A model generated the notes under the pieces. The model made no database searches and was not told where the DNA came from. It worked only from the letters and a program-made list of their open reading frames with translations. From Pseudomonas rhizophila (GTDB lineage: Bacteria > Pseudomonadota > Gammaproteobacteria > Pseudomonadales > Pseudomonadaceae): a stretch of 64,000 nucleotides of DNA. Where the stretch lies: positions 4,590,388-4,654,387 of the forward strand of contig NZ_CP024081.1 of assembly GCF_003033885.1 (NCBI RefSeq), written 5' to 3'. Shown here one piece after another: positions 26,461 through 36,649 of the stretch (its first letter is position 1; the number at the start of each line of letters is the position of its first letter). A program made the position numbers and the translations under genes.

Positions 26461-27402
26461 TCAGGCGCGGGCCGTCTCCGGTAGCCGCAGCCTTTTCAAA
26501 TAGCTCTCCAGAAACTCCACGCACACGCGAAGTTTGGCCGAATCCGCCAGCCTGGTCGGATACACCGCCCAGACGTTCGCGCTTTGGGTGTAATCGGGCA
26601 GCACGCGGACCAGCTTGCCTTGATCCAACAGTGGCTGAACATCCCACAACGACCGCAGAAGCACCCCGCGCCCAGCCAAGGCCCATTGCAGTACGATTTC
26701 TCCGCTGTTGGATGACAATCTGCTGCTGACCCGTACAACCTCATCGCGGTTGGCCTGATTCAAATGCCACACACCGAATGGATTGTTCCGCTCCTTCAGG
26801 ACCAGACAATCATGATGAGCAAGATCCTTGAGAGTGATCGGGACCCCTCGCCGCTCCAGGTAATCCGGTGTGGCACAGAGCACTCGGTGGTTACTGAGCA
26901 GCTTGCGGCTGATGTGATGGCCCGGCAAGTCGTCACCCACGCGGATCTCCAGATCAAAGCCTTCGGCAACGATGTCTACCACGCGGTCGAACACATCCAG
27001 CCGCACCTCCAGTTCCGGGTAGATCGATGACAACTCTGCAATCGCAGGGGCAACATGATTGCGCCCAAAACCGAAGCTGCTGCAAATGTGCAGCAGGCCA
27101 CGAGGGGCTTGGCGAATCTCGGTGAGCTCACCAACGAAATCATCCATGTCGTCGAGAAAGCGAATCGCCCAGCGCTGGGTTTTTTCTCCCGCTTCAGTCA
27201 GCGCAATGCGTCGAGTGGTGCGATGCAAAAGCCGCGTGCGCAACGTCTGCTCGAGCACGCGAATCCGTTTGCTCACGAAGGCCGGCGAGAGCCCAAGCTC
27301 ATCCGCGGCACCGGCAAAGCTGGATTTGCGAATGACGGTCAGGAAGACCCGAAGGTCCTCCGGCAGAGGCGTTTGAACACGAAATGTGTTTTCTGGTGTC
27401 AT
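26461..27402 (-). CDS. LysR family transcriptional regulator
   Basis: A 313-residue LysR protein. The N-terminal winged helix (about residues 15-73: SFAGAADELGLSPAFVSKRIRVLE) is followed by a periplasmic-binding-like effector domain (about 100-300). It resembles the CrgA-type subgroup (TTRRIALTEAG). Unusually for this family it converges on the LeuCD-like genes rather than diverging from a target. Its upstream side borders the DctM scrap, so its original target may have been lost or may lie elsewhere. Confidence 0.85.
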   Translation of the reverse strand: MTPENTFRVQTPLPEDLRVFLTVIRKSSFAGAADELGLSPAFVSKRIRVLEQTLRTRLLHRTTRRIALTEAGEKTQRWAIRFLDDMDDFVGELTEIRQAPRGLLHICSSFGFGRNHVAPAIAELSSIYPELEVRLDVFDRVVDIVAEGFDLEIRVGDDLPGHHISRKLLSNHRVLCATPDYLERRGVPITLKDLAHHDCLVLKERNNPFGVWHLNQANRDEVVRVSSRLSSNSGEIVLQWALAGRGVLLRSLWDVQPLLDQGKLVRVLPDYTQSANVWAVYPTRLADSAKLRVCVEFLESYLKRLRLPETARA

Positions 27403-27460
27403 GACTGCCCGGCCTGCTCCACTTTTTTGCGAAGAATAGCATCTACTGATCCGCCCCCCG

Positions 27461-27544
27461 TCAGCTTATGCCCAACCCGTTCGGCAGCCCCAGGGAGATG
27501 GCCGGGATGTCAGTGATCACGATCAGAACCAGCAGCAAGGCAAA
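27461..27544 (-). pseudogene. dctM: C-terminal scrap of a TRAP transporter large permease (DctM)
   Basis: Read on the minus strand, 27 codons plus a TGA stop at 27461-27463 encode FALLLVLIVITDIPAISLG followed by LPNGLGIS. This closely resembles the last transmembrane segment and tail of DctM permeases (typically LLVLLLVTY.P.LSLWLP). It begins about 50 bases after the dctP stop, where dctQ and most of dctM should lie. No start codon or upstream DctM sequence remains. I read this as a deletion of roughly 1.8 kb that left only the 3' end. Confidence 0.68.
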
Positions 27545-27596
27545 CTTCGAGAGACGCCTTCGGCCACCCCGAACGGGCGACCGTGGCTGGGGAACT

Positions 27597-28613
<1,017 letters not shown>

Positions 28614-28616
28614 CTA

Positions 28617-28627
28617 TTGTTTTTGTT
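28617..28627 (-). promoter_or_regulatory. CA motif before dctP
   Basis: The minus strand reads AACAAAAACAA, with an exact AANAANAA match directly 5' of the ribosome site. It implies catabolite repression of the receptor. Confidence 0.5.
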
Positions 28628-28652
28628 CGAGCGTTGGGGACGTATCCCCCTC

Positions 28653-28666
28653 AGTCCGTTTGGACT
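28653..28666. promoter_or_regulatory. Inverted repeat AGTCC-GTTT-GGACT upstream of dctP
   Basis: A perfect 5-4-5 palindrome about 50-60 bases before the dctP start. It could be a regulator site or a hairpin in the leader. Confidence 0.35.
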
Positions 28667-28723
28667 CTACCCCCCGTCCCTACGCCACTGAAATTCATAT
28701 TTGAACAATGCTGCCTTCGGCTT

Positions 28724-29644
28724 TCACGAAGGCTCGACCATGGAAGCCTCCCGTTGTTCGCTGCTCATCAGGTGTTCGAGCATCTGGCGTGCCGTCATCG
28801 ACAGCGCTTCCAGGCTGCGCACGGCAATCTTCAACTCGCGACGCGCCCAGGGATCGTCCAGCGCAATGACCTGCACATCGAGCGCCGGCAGATAGGTCCG
28901 CACGGCAAGCTCCGGCAGGATGCCGATCCCCATGCCGGTGTGGATCATCCGGCAAATGGCTTCGAAGCTGCGCACCTGGATACGCAGGCGCAGTGGCGTA
29001 CCCAAATGACGCGCTGCCTGTTGCAGCAGGCCGTGCAACGAGGCGTCCTGCTGCAACCCGATGAAGTCGTAGCTGACCGCTTCGTGCAGGCTGATGCGGC
29101 TGCGCTCGGCCAGCGGATGCGCGCGTGGAGTGACCAGCACCAACCGATCGTGGCGGTAGTTGAACACCTGCAGTTCATCGGCGGGCACATGGCCGGCAAA
29201 AATGCCGATATCGGTAAGCCCTTCGCGCACCGCACGGATGGCTTCGCTGCTGACCCGCTCTTCCAGATCGATTTTGACCTGCGGGTGCAAACGGGTAAAA
29301 GCACTGAGGTCCTCGGGCAAGAATTCGATCACCGCCGAGGTGTTGGCGTGAATGCGCACATGCCCCTTGACCCCCTCGCTGAACTCGCTGAGGTCGGCAT
29401 TCATCTGCGCAAGGTTGTCCATCATATTGCGCGCGTGATGCAGCAGCGCATGCCCGGCCGGCGTCAGTTCGACGCCCTTGGGCTGGCGGTAGAGCAAGGC
29501 GATTCCCAGCTGGTTTTCCAGGTCGCTGACCCGTTTGCTCACCGCCGCCAGGGCCAGGTGCTCGCGCTCGGCGGCCTTGGTCAGGCTGCGCTCATCGGCG
29601 ATGGCGACAAACAGCTTGAGGGTGACGAAATCGATACGACGCAT
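28724..29644 (-). CDS. LysR regulator divergent from the CoA-transferase gene
   Basis: A 306-residue LysR protein with a winged helix at about residues 5-62 (SLTKAAEREHLALAAVSKRVSDLE) and an effector domain at about 90-295. AGGAGG precedes the ATG. It is divergent from the CoA-transferase/lyase operon across 182 bases, the classic LysR arrangement, so it probably activates that operon in response to the substrate or its CoA ester. dctP follows downstream on the same strand after 119 bases. Confidence 0.87.
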   Translation of the reverse strand: MRRIDFVTLKLFVAIADERSLTKAAEREHLALAAVSKRVSDLENQLGIALLYRQPKGVELTPAGHALLHHARNMMDNLAQMNADLSEFSEGVKGHVRIHANTSAVIEFLPEDLSAFTRLHPQVKIDLEERVSSEAIRAVREGLTDIGIFAGHVPADELQVFNYRHDRLVLVTPRAHPLAERSRISLHEAVSYDFIGLQQDASLHGLLQQAARHLGTPLRLRIQVRSFEAICRMIHTGMGIGILPELAVRTYLPALDVQVIALDDPWARRELKIAVRSLEALSMTARQMLEHLMSSEQREASMVEPS

Positions 29645-29826
29645 AGGCGCGGCCTCCTGTCAGTCGTGTATCACGACGTGCAGCACGATGAAGAACAGTT
29701 TCAAGGTTCTCACAGGTGGTACTTCGCAGGATACGAAGCCTGGCTTGGTCATTGATCAATTGTTCAGTCCATGGGCCTGAGCCATCCTGCCTGACAAAGA
29801 ACAGCGCACGACCCAAAGGTGCAGAC

Positions 29827-31029
29827 ATGACAGAACAACACGCAAGCAGCATGGCGCTGCAGGGCCTGAAGGTCCTGGAGATGGGCCAACTGATCGCCGG
29901 CCCGTTCGCCAGCAAGATGCTCGGTGAGTTTGGTGCCCAGGTGATCAAGATCGAGCCGCCGGGTGTTGGCGACCCGCTGCGCAAGTGGCGCAAGCTCAAG
30001 GACGGCACCTCGCTCTGGTGGCATGTGCAGTCACGCAACAAGCAGTCGTTGACCCTCAACCTGAAAGCAGCGGAAGGTCAGGAGATTGTTCGCCGGCTGG
30101 TGGCCGAAGCCGATGTACTGGTCGAGAACTTTCGCCCCGGCACCCTGGAAAGTTGGGGACTGGGCTGGGACACGCTGTCGAAGATCAACCCGCGCCTGAT
30201 CATGCTGCGCATCTCCGGCTACGGGCAGACCGGTCCCTATCGCGACCGCCCCGGCTTCGGTGTCATCGGCGAGGCCATGGGCGGCCTGCGTCACCTCACC
30301 GGTTATCCGGGTCAGGCACCGGTACGGGTCGGCATCAGCCTGGGCGATTCGTTGTCTTCCCTGTATGGGGTCATCGGCGTGCTTCTCGCTTTGCAGGAGC
30401 GCCAGAACAGCGGCATGGGCCAGTTCATTGACGTGGCGCTGTACGAATCGGTGTTTGCGATGATGGAAAGCCTGGTGCCGGAGTACGACGCCTGCGGATA
30501 CATTCGCGAGCCCGCCGGCAGCGCTCTGCCGGGTATCACGCCGTCCAACTCCTACCCCTGCAACGACGGGCATTTCGTACTGATTGCCGGCAATGGCGAC
30601 AGTATCTACAAACGATTGATGCACCTGATCGGCCGCCCGGATCTGGCCGAGGACCCGCGCCTGGCGCATAACGACGGACGCGGCGAACATGCCGAGCGCA
30701 TCGATGCTGCCATCGCCGAGTGGACCCGGCAACGCGACCGGGACCAGGTCCTGGAAGCACTGAATCAGGCGTTGGTGCCGGCCGGTTTCCCCTACACCGC
30801 CGCCGATATCGTCAAGGACCCGCACTACCTCGCGCGCCAGATGATCGAGACCGTGCAGACCAGCGCCGGCGCGCTGAAAGTGCCGGGTGTACTGCCCAAA
30901 CTCAGCCGCACCCCAGGGCGTCTCGGCGCCGGCGGCCCGCAATTGGGCGAGCACACCGACCACCTGCTGGCCGGTCTGGGCCTGAGCGGCGAACAGGTCC
31001 GCGGCCTGCGCGAGCGCGGCATCATCTGA
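29827..31029 (+). CDS. Class III (CaiB/BaiF) CoA-transferase
   Basis: A 400-residue family III CoA-transferase. Recognisable stretches are LEMGQLIAGPFASKMLGEFGA near the N-terminus, EPPGVGDPLR, VENFRPGTLESWGLGW and ISGYGQTGPYRDRPG. The enzyme moves CoA between carboxylic acids via an aspartyl-CoA anhydride. I chose the ATG at 29827. An HMG-CoA-lyase-type gene follows after 58 bases, so the pair would activate and then cleave a 3-hydroxy-3-methyl (di)acid, for example 3-hydroxy-3-methylglutarate or citramalate. That substrate is inferred from the pairing, not read from the sequence. Confidence 0.86.
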   Translation: MTEQHASSMALQGLKVLEMGQLIAGPFASKMLGEFGAQVIKIEPPGVGDPLRKWRKLKDGTSLWWHVQSRNKQSLTLNLKAAEGQEIVRRLVAEADVLVENFRPGTLESWGLGWDTLSKINPRLIMLRISGYGQTGPYRDRPGFGVIGEAMGGLRHLTGYPGQAPVRVGISLGDSLSSLYGVIGVLLALQERQNSGMGQFIDVALYESVFAMMESLVPEYDACGYIREPAGSALPGITPSNSYPCNDGHFVLIAGNGDSIYKRLMHLIGRPDLAEDPRLAHNDGRGEHAERIDAAIAEWTRQRDRDQVLEALNQALVPAGFPYTAADIVKDPHYLARQMIETVQTSAGALKVPGVLPKLSRTPGRLGAGGPQLGEHTDHLLAGLGLSGEQVRGLRERGII

Positions 31030-31087
31030 ACAAGGACGCGCCTGCAAAACAGCTTGCGCTCCTCACCGTTACCCGGAGAACCGCCCC

Positions 31088-32002
31088 ATGAGCAAACGCC
31101 TGTACATCCAGGAAGTCGTCACCCGCGACGGCTTCCAGAGCGAAGCCCAGTTCATCCCCAGCGAAGACAAGATCGCCCTGATCGATCGCCTGGCACAAAC
31201 CGGTCTGGCGAAGATCGAAGTCACCTCCTTCACCTCGCCCAAAGCGATTCCCAGCCTGCGCGATGCCGAAGCGGTGATGCGCGGCATCCGTCGCGTGCCA
31301 GGGGTGGAATACAGCGTGCTGGTGCCCAATGTGAAGGGCTGTGAGCGGGCATTGGCCTGCGAGGTTGACGAGATCAACCTGGTGATGTCGGCCAGCGACA
31401 GCCACGGCGTGGCCAACCTGCGCATGACTGCCGAACAATCGCTCGAGCAGTTCCGCCAGATCATTGCCGTCAGCCAGGGAAGCGGCGTGTTCATCAATGC
31501 CTCGTTGTCGACCGCCTTCGGCTGCCCGTTCGAAGGTCAGGTCGCCGAAGCGCGGGTCCACGGGCTGATCCAACGCTTGCTGGACATTGGCGTGCAGGGC
31601 GTGACCTTGTGTGACACCACTGGCATGGCCGATCCGGCGCAGGTCGCGCGCATCTGCCGTGAAGCCCTGGCGCGCTGGCCGCAGACCCCGTTTACCCTAC
31701 ACTTTCACAACACCCGAGGCATGGGACTGGCCAATGCCCTGGCGGCACTGGACGCCGGTATTGATCGTTTCGATGCCTCGCTCGGAGGGCTGGGCGGCTG
31801 CCCCTATGCACCTGGCGCCAGCGGTAATATTTGCAGCGAGGATCTGGTGCACATGTTCCAGCGCATGGGCCTGGACACCGGTGTCGACCTGGACAAACTG
31901 CTGGCGGCGGCGGCCACCCTGCCAACGCTGGTCGGTCACCCGGTGCCAGGGGCAATTCTCAAGGCCGGCAAGTCCGACCGACGCTATGCAAAAGCTCAAT
32001 AG
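31088..32002 (+). CDS. Hydroxymethylglutaryl-CoA lyase family protein
   Basis: A 304-residue TIM-barrel lyase of the HMG-CoA lyase / DRE-TIM family. Visible are the catalytic Arg-Asp in TRDGFQSEAQF, IEVTSFTSPKAIP, the metal-ligand LHFHNTRGMGLAN and the active-site cysteine signature GLGGCPYAPGASGN. It cleaves a 3-hydroxyacyl-CoA carrying a 3-alkyl group (HMG-CoA gives acetoacetate and acetyl-CoA). It is co-oriented with the CoA-transferase. No mccB/ivd-type leucine genes are adjacent, arguing against a role in leucine breakdown. A strong hairpin follows. Confidence 0.86.
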   Translation: MSKRLYIQEVVTRDGFQSEAQFIPSEDKIALIDRLAQTGLAKIEVTSFTSPKAIPSLRDAEAVMRGIRRVPGVEYSVLVPNVKGCERALACEVDEINLVMSASDSHGVANLRMTAEQSLEQFRQIIAVSQGSGVFINASLSTAFGCPFEGQVAEARVHGLIQRLLDIGVQGVTLCDTTGMADPAQVARICREALARWPQTPFTLHFHNTRGMGLANALAALDAGIDRFDASLGGLGGCPYAPGASGNICSEDLVHMFQRMGLDTGVDLDKLLAAAATLPTLVGHPVPGAILKAGKSDRRYAKAQ

Positions 32003-32012
32003 ATACCAAGCC

Positions 32013-32035
32013 GGTAGCCTCGGGCCGAGGCTACC
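32013..32035. terminator. Hairpin after the HMG-CoA-lyase-type gene
   Basis: GGTAGCCTCG pairs perfectly with CGAGGCTACC around a 3-base loop, 10 bases after the stop. There is no T tract, but the stem is strong. Confidence 0.6.
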
Positions 32036-32288
32036 GCGCCGATAGTCGAGCGCCTCACCGCCCCCTCCAGAATCGGCCGATATTGTTATTGCGCCCTGCA
32101 CAGACCATTCAAATCTGCTGGCTTTATAGCCGGAGCAGCTGCCTTGTAAGCTCCCTCTCGATCCCCATTGGCGACAAAGCCGGTGAGTGATTGCCGATCA
32201 TCGATCCGGTTTGAGCGCGCCGGTATCCGTCGCCATCGGTGTCTTCAATGTCGCCACGGATCTTCTCTTCGCAGACTGGGAGTCAACG

Positions 32289-32744
32289 ATGAAGCTACAG
32301 GTCAATGAACGCGAACTGGAGGTGGATGCGCCCGCCGATATGCCGCTGTTATGGGTCATTCGAGACCTCATGAACATGACCGGCACCAAGTTCGGTTGCG
32401 GTATGGGCCTATGTGGCGCCTGCACCGTGCATATCGACGGCTCGCCCCAGCGCAGTTGCATCACGCCGGTCGGTGCCCTGGCCGGTAAAAAAATCACCAC
32501 TATCGAAGGGCTGTCAGCCGATATCAGCCATCCGGTTCAGCGTGCCTGGACCGAACTGGATGTGGTCCAGTGCGGCTATTGCCAGTCCGGTCAGATCATG
32601 GCCGCCGCTGCATTGCTGACCAGCAACCCTGCCCCCACCGACGCCGACATCGATCAGGCCATGGCCGGCAATCTATGTCGTTGCGGTACGTACCAGCGCA
32701 TTCGTTTGGCAATCCACCGGGCCGCCGAACTGAGCAAAGCCTGA
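32289..32744 (+). CDS. [2Fe-2S] small subunit of an IorAB-type molybdenum oxidoreductase
   Basis: A 151-residue protein with two [2Fe-2S] motifs: plant-ferredoxin type CGMGLCGAC near residue 38 with a fourth Cys in QRSC, and the helical type CGYCQSGQ ... NLCRCGTY near residues 97-137. This is the layout of IorA and related aldehyde-oxidase small subunits, which pass electrons from the Mo centre. The ATG at 32289 is chosen. The large subunit follows after 42 bases. About 286 bases without a gene precede it and hold only a terminator and no clear promoter. Confidence 0.87.
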   Translation: MKLQVNERELEVDAPADMPLLWVIRDLMNMTGTKFGCGMGLCGACTVHIDGSPQRSCITPVGALAGKKITTIEGLSADISHPVQRAWTELDVVQCGYCQSGQIMAAAALLTSNPAPTDADIDQAMAGNLCRCGTYQRIRLAIHRAAELSKA

Positions 32745-32786
32745 CCCCATCCTCTCAGCCACCTTTCAGCCAGGGAGTGCTCTGCA

Positions 32787-34922
32787 ATGAATGCCATGAT
32801 TGTCTCTTCTCGTCGCAGTTTTCTTAAGTCCGGCACCGTGCTCGGCACTGGCCTGATTGTCGGTTTCACGGTGCCCGCTGGCAGACGCCTGATGGCGCAA
32901 GACCTGGAGTCCGCCGAATTCGCGCCCAATGCATTTCTGCGCATAGCCGCGGATGACAGCATCACCATTTTCCTGGCCAATTCCGAGATGGGTCAGGGGG
33001 TCTGGACCACCCTGACCCTGCTCATCGCCGAAGAACTGGACGCGGACTGGAGCACACTCAAGGTCGAGCATGCGCCGGCCGCCGCCGTCTATGCCAGTCT
33101 GCGGCGTGGGTTTCAGGGCACGGTCGGCTCTTCCAGCATTCGTGATGAGTTCGAGCGTTATCGCCGGGCGGGCGCAATGGCGCGGGCGCTGTTGATCCAG
33201 GCAGCGGCCATTCGTCTTGGCCAGGCCCCCAGCGCATTGCGCACAGAACATGGAGAGGTCATCGCCGGCAACACCCGTCTGCGCTATGGCGAACTGGCCG
33301 AACAGGCCGCCACGCTCCCGGTTCCAGATCCAGCGACGCTGCCCCTGAAAGATCCGGCAGCCTGGACGCTGATCGGCAAGGGCGCCTTGCGGCTGGACTC
33401 GCCAGAAAAGATCAGCGGTCGCGCGAAGTATGGCATCGACGTCCAGTTCGAAGGATTGCTCTGCGCCGTGGTTGCACGGGCGCCGATGCTTGGCGGCAGC
33501 GTCCGCGCCTTCGATGCGACCCAGGCCAAGGCCCTGCCCGGCGTACGCCATGTGGTTCAAGTCCCCAGCGGCATTGCAGTCGTCGCTGATCACTACTGGG
33601 CGGCCAAGCGCGGGCGCGATGCGCTGCAAGTGCAATGGGAAGCTGCAAGCGGCACCGTCATCCTCGACAGCGACCAGCAACGCCAGGATTTAACCGCCCT
33701 GACCCACACACCAGGTGAAGTCGTCACGCAACGCGGCGAGGTGGAGCAAGCCCTGAAGTCTGCCCGCAAGGTAGTCGAGATGGCGTACAGCGTGCCCTAC
33801 CTCGCGCACGCCACAATGGAGCCACTCAACTGCACCGTGAAGCTCAGCGACGATGGCTGCGACATCTGGGTCGGCAGCCAGATGCAAACGTTCAATCAAC
33901 GAACCGCGGCAAAGATCACCGGTCTTGCCCCTGAGCAAATCCGTATTCACACCACCTTCCTGGGCGGCGGTTTTGGCAGGCGTGCCCTGCAGGATTTCAT
34001 CGCCGAAGCGGTGGAAGTCGCCAAGGCTGTGAATGTGCCGGTGAAAACCCTCTGGAGTCGCGAGGATGATATGCAGGGTGGTTACTACCGGGCAGCCTTC
34101 GCCCAACACCTGCGCGTTGCCTTGGGGGCGGACGGGCGACCGGTGGCCTGGTCGCAAACCACGGCGGGGCAATCGATATTTCCGGATGCGTCGGGCATTC
34201 ACCCGACGTCTGTCGAAGGCATGAGCGACTCGCCCTACATCATGCGCAGCCCGGCCTATCGGGTCCAAGCGCACGCCCCTCGGTCAAACATTCCGGTGTG
34301 GTATTGGCGCTCCGTTGGGCACAGCCACAACGCGTTCGTCATGGAGAGCGCGGTGGATGAACTGGCACACGCCGCCGGACAGGACCCACTGGCGTATCGC
34401 CGCCTGCTGCTTGAATCGGACCCACGGCACCTGGGCGTGTTGAACCTTGCCGCCGAACGCTTCGGTTGGGGGCGCACGCCAGCACCGGGACGCGGCCACG
34501 GCCTCGCCGTGCATCAATCATTTGGCAGCTACTGTGCTCAAGCGGTGGAGGTTACCATCGAAGGTGGGAATATCCGCGTTCATCGCGTGGTGTGCGCGAT
34601 CGACTGCGGCATCCCGGTCAACCCTGACAACATCAAGGCACAGATGGAAAGCGCTATTGTCTTCGGCCTCAGCGCAGCGCTGTTCGGGCAGATGAGCATC
34701 AAGGAGGGTCGTATCCAACAGTCCAACTTTCACGATTACCGGGTGCTGCGCATCAACGAAATGCCGCAGATCGAGGCGCATGTACTGCCCAGCACCGAGA
34801 GCCCTGGCGGTGTGGGCGAACCCGCGACGCCCCCCATCGCTGCGGCCGTGGCCAACGCGGTCTTCGCCCTGACGGGTCAACGCTTGCGCGAACTGCCGTT
34901 GCGTCCATCGAGCAGTACATGA
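32787..34922 (+). CDS. Molybdopterin large subunit of an IorAB-type oxidoreductase
   Basis: A 711-residue xanthine-oxidase-family subunit. The N-terminus has a twin-arginine signal (SSRRSFLKSG followed by a hydrophobic stretch), so the complex is probably exported folded to the periplasm. Mo-cofactor regions include FLGGGFGRRALQDF and ESPGGVGEPATPP with the conserved C-terminal Glu. The family hydroxylates N-heteroaromatics (isoquinoline) or oxidises aldehydes; the substrate is not readable. No cytochrome c subunit or XdhC-type maturation gene is adjacent. The flanking LysR is convergent. Confidence 0.85.
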   Translation: MNAMIVSSRRSFLKSGTVLGTGLIVGFTVPAGRRLMAQDLESAEFAPNAFLRIAADDSITIFLANSEMGQGVWTTLTLLIAEELDADWSTLKVEHAPAAAVYASLRRGFQGTVGSSSIRDEFERYRRAGAMARALLIQAAAIRLGQAPSALRTEHGEVIAGNTRLRYGELAEQAATLPVPDPATLPLKDPAAWTLIGKGALRLDSPEKISGRAKYGIDVQFEGLLCAVVARAPMLGGSVRAFDATQAKALPGVRHVVQVPSGIAVVADHYWAAKRGRDALQVQWEAASGTVILDSDQQRQDLTALTHTPGEVVTQRGEVEQALKSARKVVEMAYSVPYLAHATMEPLNCTVKLSDDGCDIWVGSQMQTFNQRTAAKITGLAPEQIRIHTTFLGGGFGRRALQDFIAEAVEVAKAVNVPVKTLWSREDDMQGGYYRAAFAQHLRVALGADGRPVAWSQTTAGQSIFPDASGIHPTSVEGMSDSPYIMRSPAYRVQAHAPRSNIPVWYWRSVGHSHNAFVMESAVDELAHAAGQDPLAYRRLLLESDPRHLGVLNLAAERFGWGRTPAPGRGHGLAVHQSFGSYCAQAVEVTIEGGNIRVHRVVCAIDCGIPVNPDNIKAQMESAIVFGLSAALFGQMSIKEGRIQQSNFHDYRVLRINEMPQIEAHVLPSTESPGGVGEPATPPIAAAVANAVFALTGQRLRELPLRPSSST

Positions 34923-34933
34923 AGCGAAGGCCT

Positions 34934-35842
34934 TCAGGTCAGCGGGCCAAAGCGTTCGGCATACAGGGCGCTCACCCACTCGACAAACACCTTGAGTCGT
35001 GGAGAGAGCTGGCGGTGATAGGGATACAACACCGAAATCGGGAGTCCGGGACTGGGCCAGCCACCGAGGACCTCGACCAACTCCCCTGACGCCAGGTATT
35101 GCTCCACGCGAAAGCGCGGCACCTGGATCAGTCCACAGCCGTTCAACGCACAGCAACAGTAAGACTCGGCGTCATTCACTGAAATCCAGCCCCCCGGCTC
35201 CAGCTCGACCACTTGGCCGTCAATGACAAAGGTGAACGGGTAACGTATGTCATGATTGCTGGCAAAGAAGCCCACGGCCTGATGTTCAGCAAGCTGCTGT
35301 GGAAACATAGGCGTGCCGTGTTCGGCCAGATAGCCGGGGCTGGCACAGACCACTTCAGGCATCAACGCCAGCCGCTTGGCCACCAGCGACGAATCACGCG
35401 GGTTACCGGCACGGACCACGCAATCGACGCCTTCGCTCACCAGATCCACCAGCCGGTCGCCGCAGCTGATGACCAGGTTGATTTGGGGATAGCGCCGATG
35501 AAAATCCTGGATGTTCGGCAGGATGATCCGAGTCGCATGGGTCCCGTGCAAATCCAGACGCAAAGTGCCGCGCGGATTCGCCACGACCGTGCTGAGTGAA
35601 GACTCGGCGTCCTCCAGATCTGCGAGCACAGCCTTGCATCGCTCATAGAAGGCCTGACCGTCGAGTGTCGGCCGCACCCGCCGGGTTGTACGCTCGAGCA
35701 GACGCGCACCGAGCTGCCGCTCCAGCTCCTTGATGGCCAGCGTAGCTGTGGCCCGCGGGATATTCAGACCGTTGGCGGCACGAGTAAAACTGCCTTGCTC
35801 GATGATGCGAATGAACAGTTGCAAGGCATCGAATTTATCCAT
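34934..35842 (-). CDS. LysR (CrgA-like) regulator divergent from doxX
   Basis: A 302-residue LysR protein with a winged helix at about residues 3-60 (SFTRAANGLNIPRATATLAIKELE) and an effector domain. It has the TTRRVRPTLDG stretch of the CrgA subgroup, which often controls quinone reductases and aldehyde detoxification. It is convergent with the large oxidoreductase subunit (11-base gap) and divergent from a DoxX gene across 231 bases, so doxX is its likelier direct target. Confidence 0.85.
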   Translation of the reverse strand: MDKFDALQLFIRIIEQGSFTRAANGLNIPRATATLAIKELERQLGARLLERTTRRVRPTLDGQAFYERCKAVLADLEDAESSLSTVVANPRGTLRLDLHGTHATRIILPNIQDFHRRYPQINLVISCGDRLVDLVSEGVDCVVRAGNPRDSSLVAKRLALMPEVVCASPGYLAEHGTPMFPQQLAEHQAVGFFASNHDIRYPFTFVIDGQVVELEPGGWISVNDAESYCCCALNGCGLIQVPRFRVEQYLASGELVEVLGGWPSPGLPISVLYPYHRQLSPRLKVFVEWVSALYAERFGPLT

Positions 35843-36073
35843 CGTGTGACGCCCTTTTATTGGTGAGAGATGAACAGTCTTACCCGCGATGCCTGACTAA
35901 TCCACCCCATCGAAGCAATCAGTATCACTTTCACGACGGTGCAAGGTCCAGCGTGGGCCGATTGTTTATGGGAGGTGAATGGTCATGGCAGCCCCGTCGA
36001 TTTATCCATCGCCAGGAAGACACCACACTGTCCTCGTCAACCTTTTGATAAACGACTCCAGGACATCATTCAG

Positions 36074-36568
36074 ATGAAACCGACATCTCACGCTCCCAAT
36101 GCTGAACAGCCCTCGAAGCTGGTCGTCCCGGCCCTGGGTATTTTTTATCAATGGGGCGAGCCTCTCGCCTATGCAATGCTCCGGTTATGCCTGGGGATCA
36201 TCATGGTGACCCATGGCTTGCCCAAGCTGTTGGGAACTTCACACGGCTCGATGGCGGATCCCATGGCGGGTTCGATTCACTTGATCGCAAACGTCCTGCA
36301 CCTGCCATTCCCCGCGCTATTGGGCCTGTTCGTCGCCTGGCTTGAGGGTTTGGGTGGGTTGCTGCTGGCGCTAGGATTGGCCACCCGGCCGTTGGCGGTG
36401 GCGATGGCCATACAGATGGCGGCGATCGCTTACATCCTTGGCCCGAACTGGCCCTGGATAGACCGTGGCATCGAATACCCGGTGTTGATGGGCTTTCTGT
36501 TCACTTACATCGCCTTCAAGGGGGCCGGTCGTCACTCACTGGACCGCCTATGGGGGCGTGAATTCTGA
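36074..36568 (+). CDS. DoxX family membrane protein
   Basis: A 164-residue protein with four predicted membrane helices (AMLRLCLGIIMVTHGLPKL; LHLPFPALLGLFVAWLEGLG; LATRPLAVAMAIQMAAIAY; PVLMGFLFTYIAFKG), the usual DoxX layout. The ATG at 36074 is chosen, with AGGA 10 bases upstream. DoxX proteins are linked to thiol and oxidative stress control and often sit beside oxidoreductases; the role is not established. It is divergent from a LysR gene and followed by a long hairpin. Confidence 0.8.
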   Translation: MKPTSHAPNAEQPSKLVVPALGIFYQWGEPLAYAMLRLCLGIIMVTHGLPKLLGTSHGSMADPMAGSIHLIANVLHLPFPALLGLFVAWLEGLGGLLLALGLATRPLAVAMAIQMAAIAYILGPNWPWIDRGIEYPVLMGFLFTYIAFKGAGRHSLDRLWGREF

Positions 36569-36580
36569 CGTCTGCGCGAC

Positions 36581-36615
36581 GCTTATCGACCGGCATCGGC
36601 TGACAGTCGATAAGC
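36581..36615. terminator. Hairpin between convergent doxX and lipase genes
   Basis: GCTTATCGAC pairs perfectly with GTCGATAAGC across a 15-base loop, 12 bases after the doxX stop. Confidence 0.5.
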
Positions 36616-36649
36616 ACGGCGGTTAAATGAGCAACGGATTCACCCGTGT

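Noticed and set aside
32081..32090. TATTGTTATT resembling the reverse of a CA motif upstream of the IorA-type gene
   Set aside because: The A-rich strand is antisense to the downstream gene, so it cannot be an mRNA Hfq/Crc site there.
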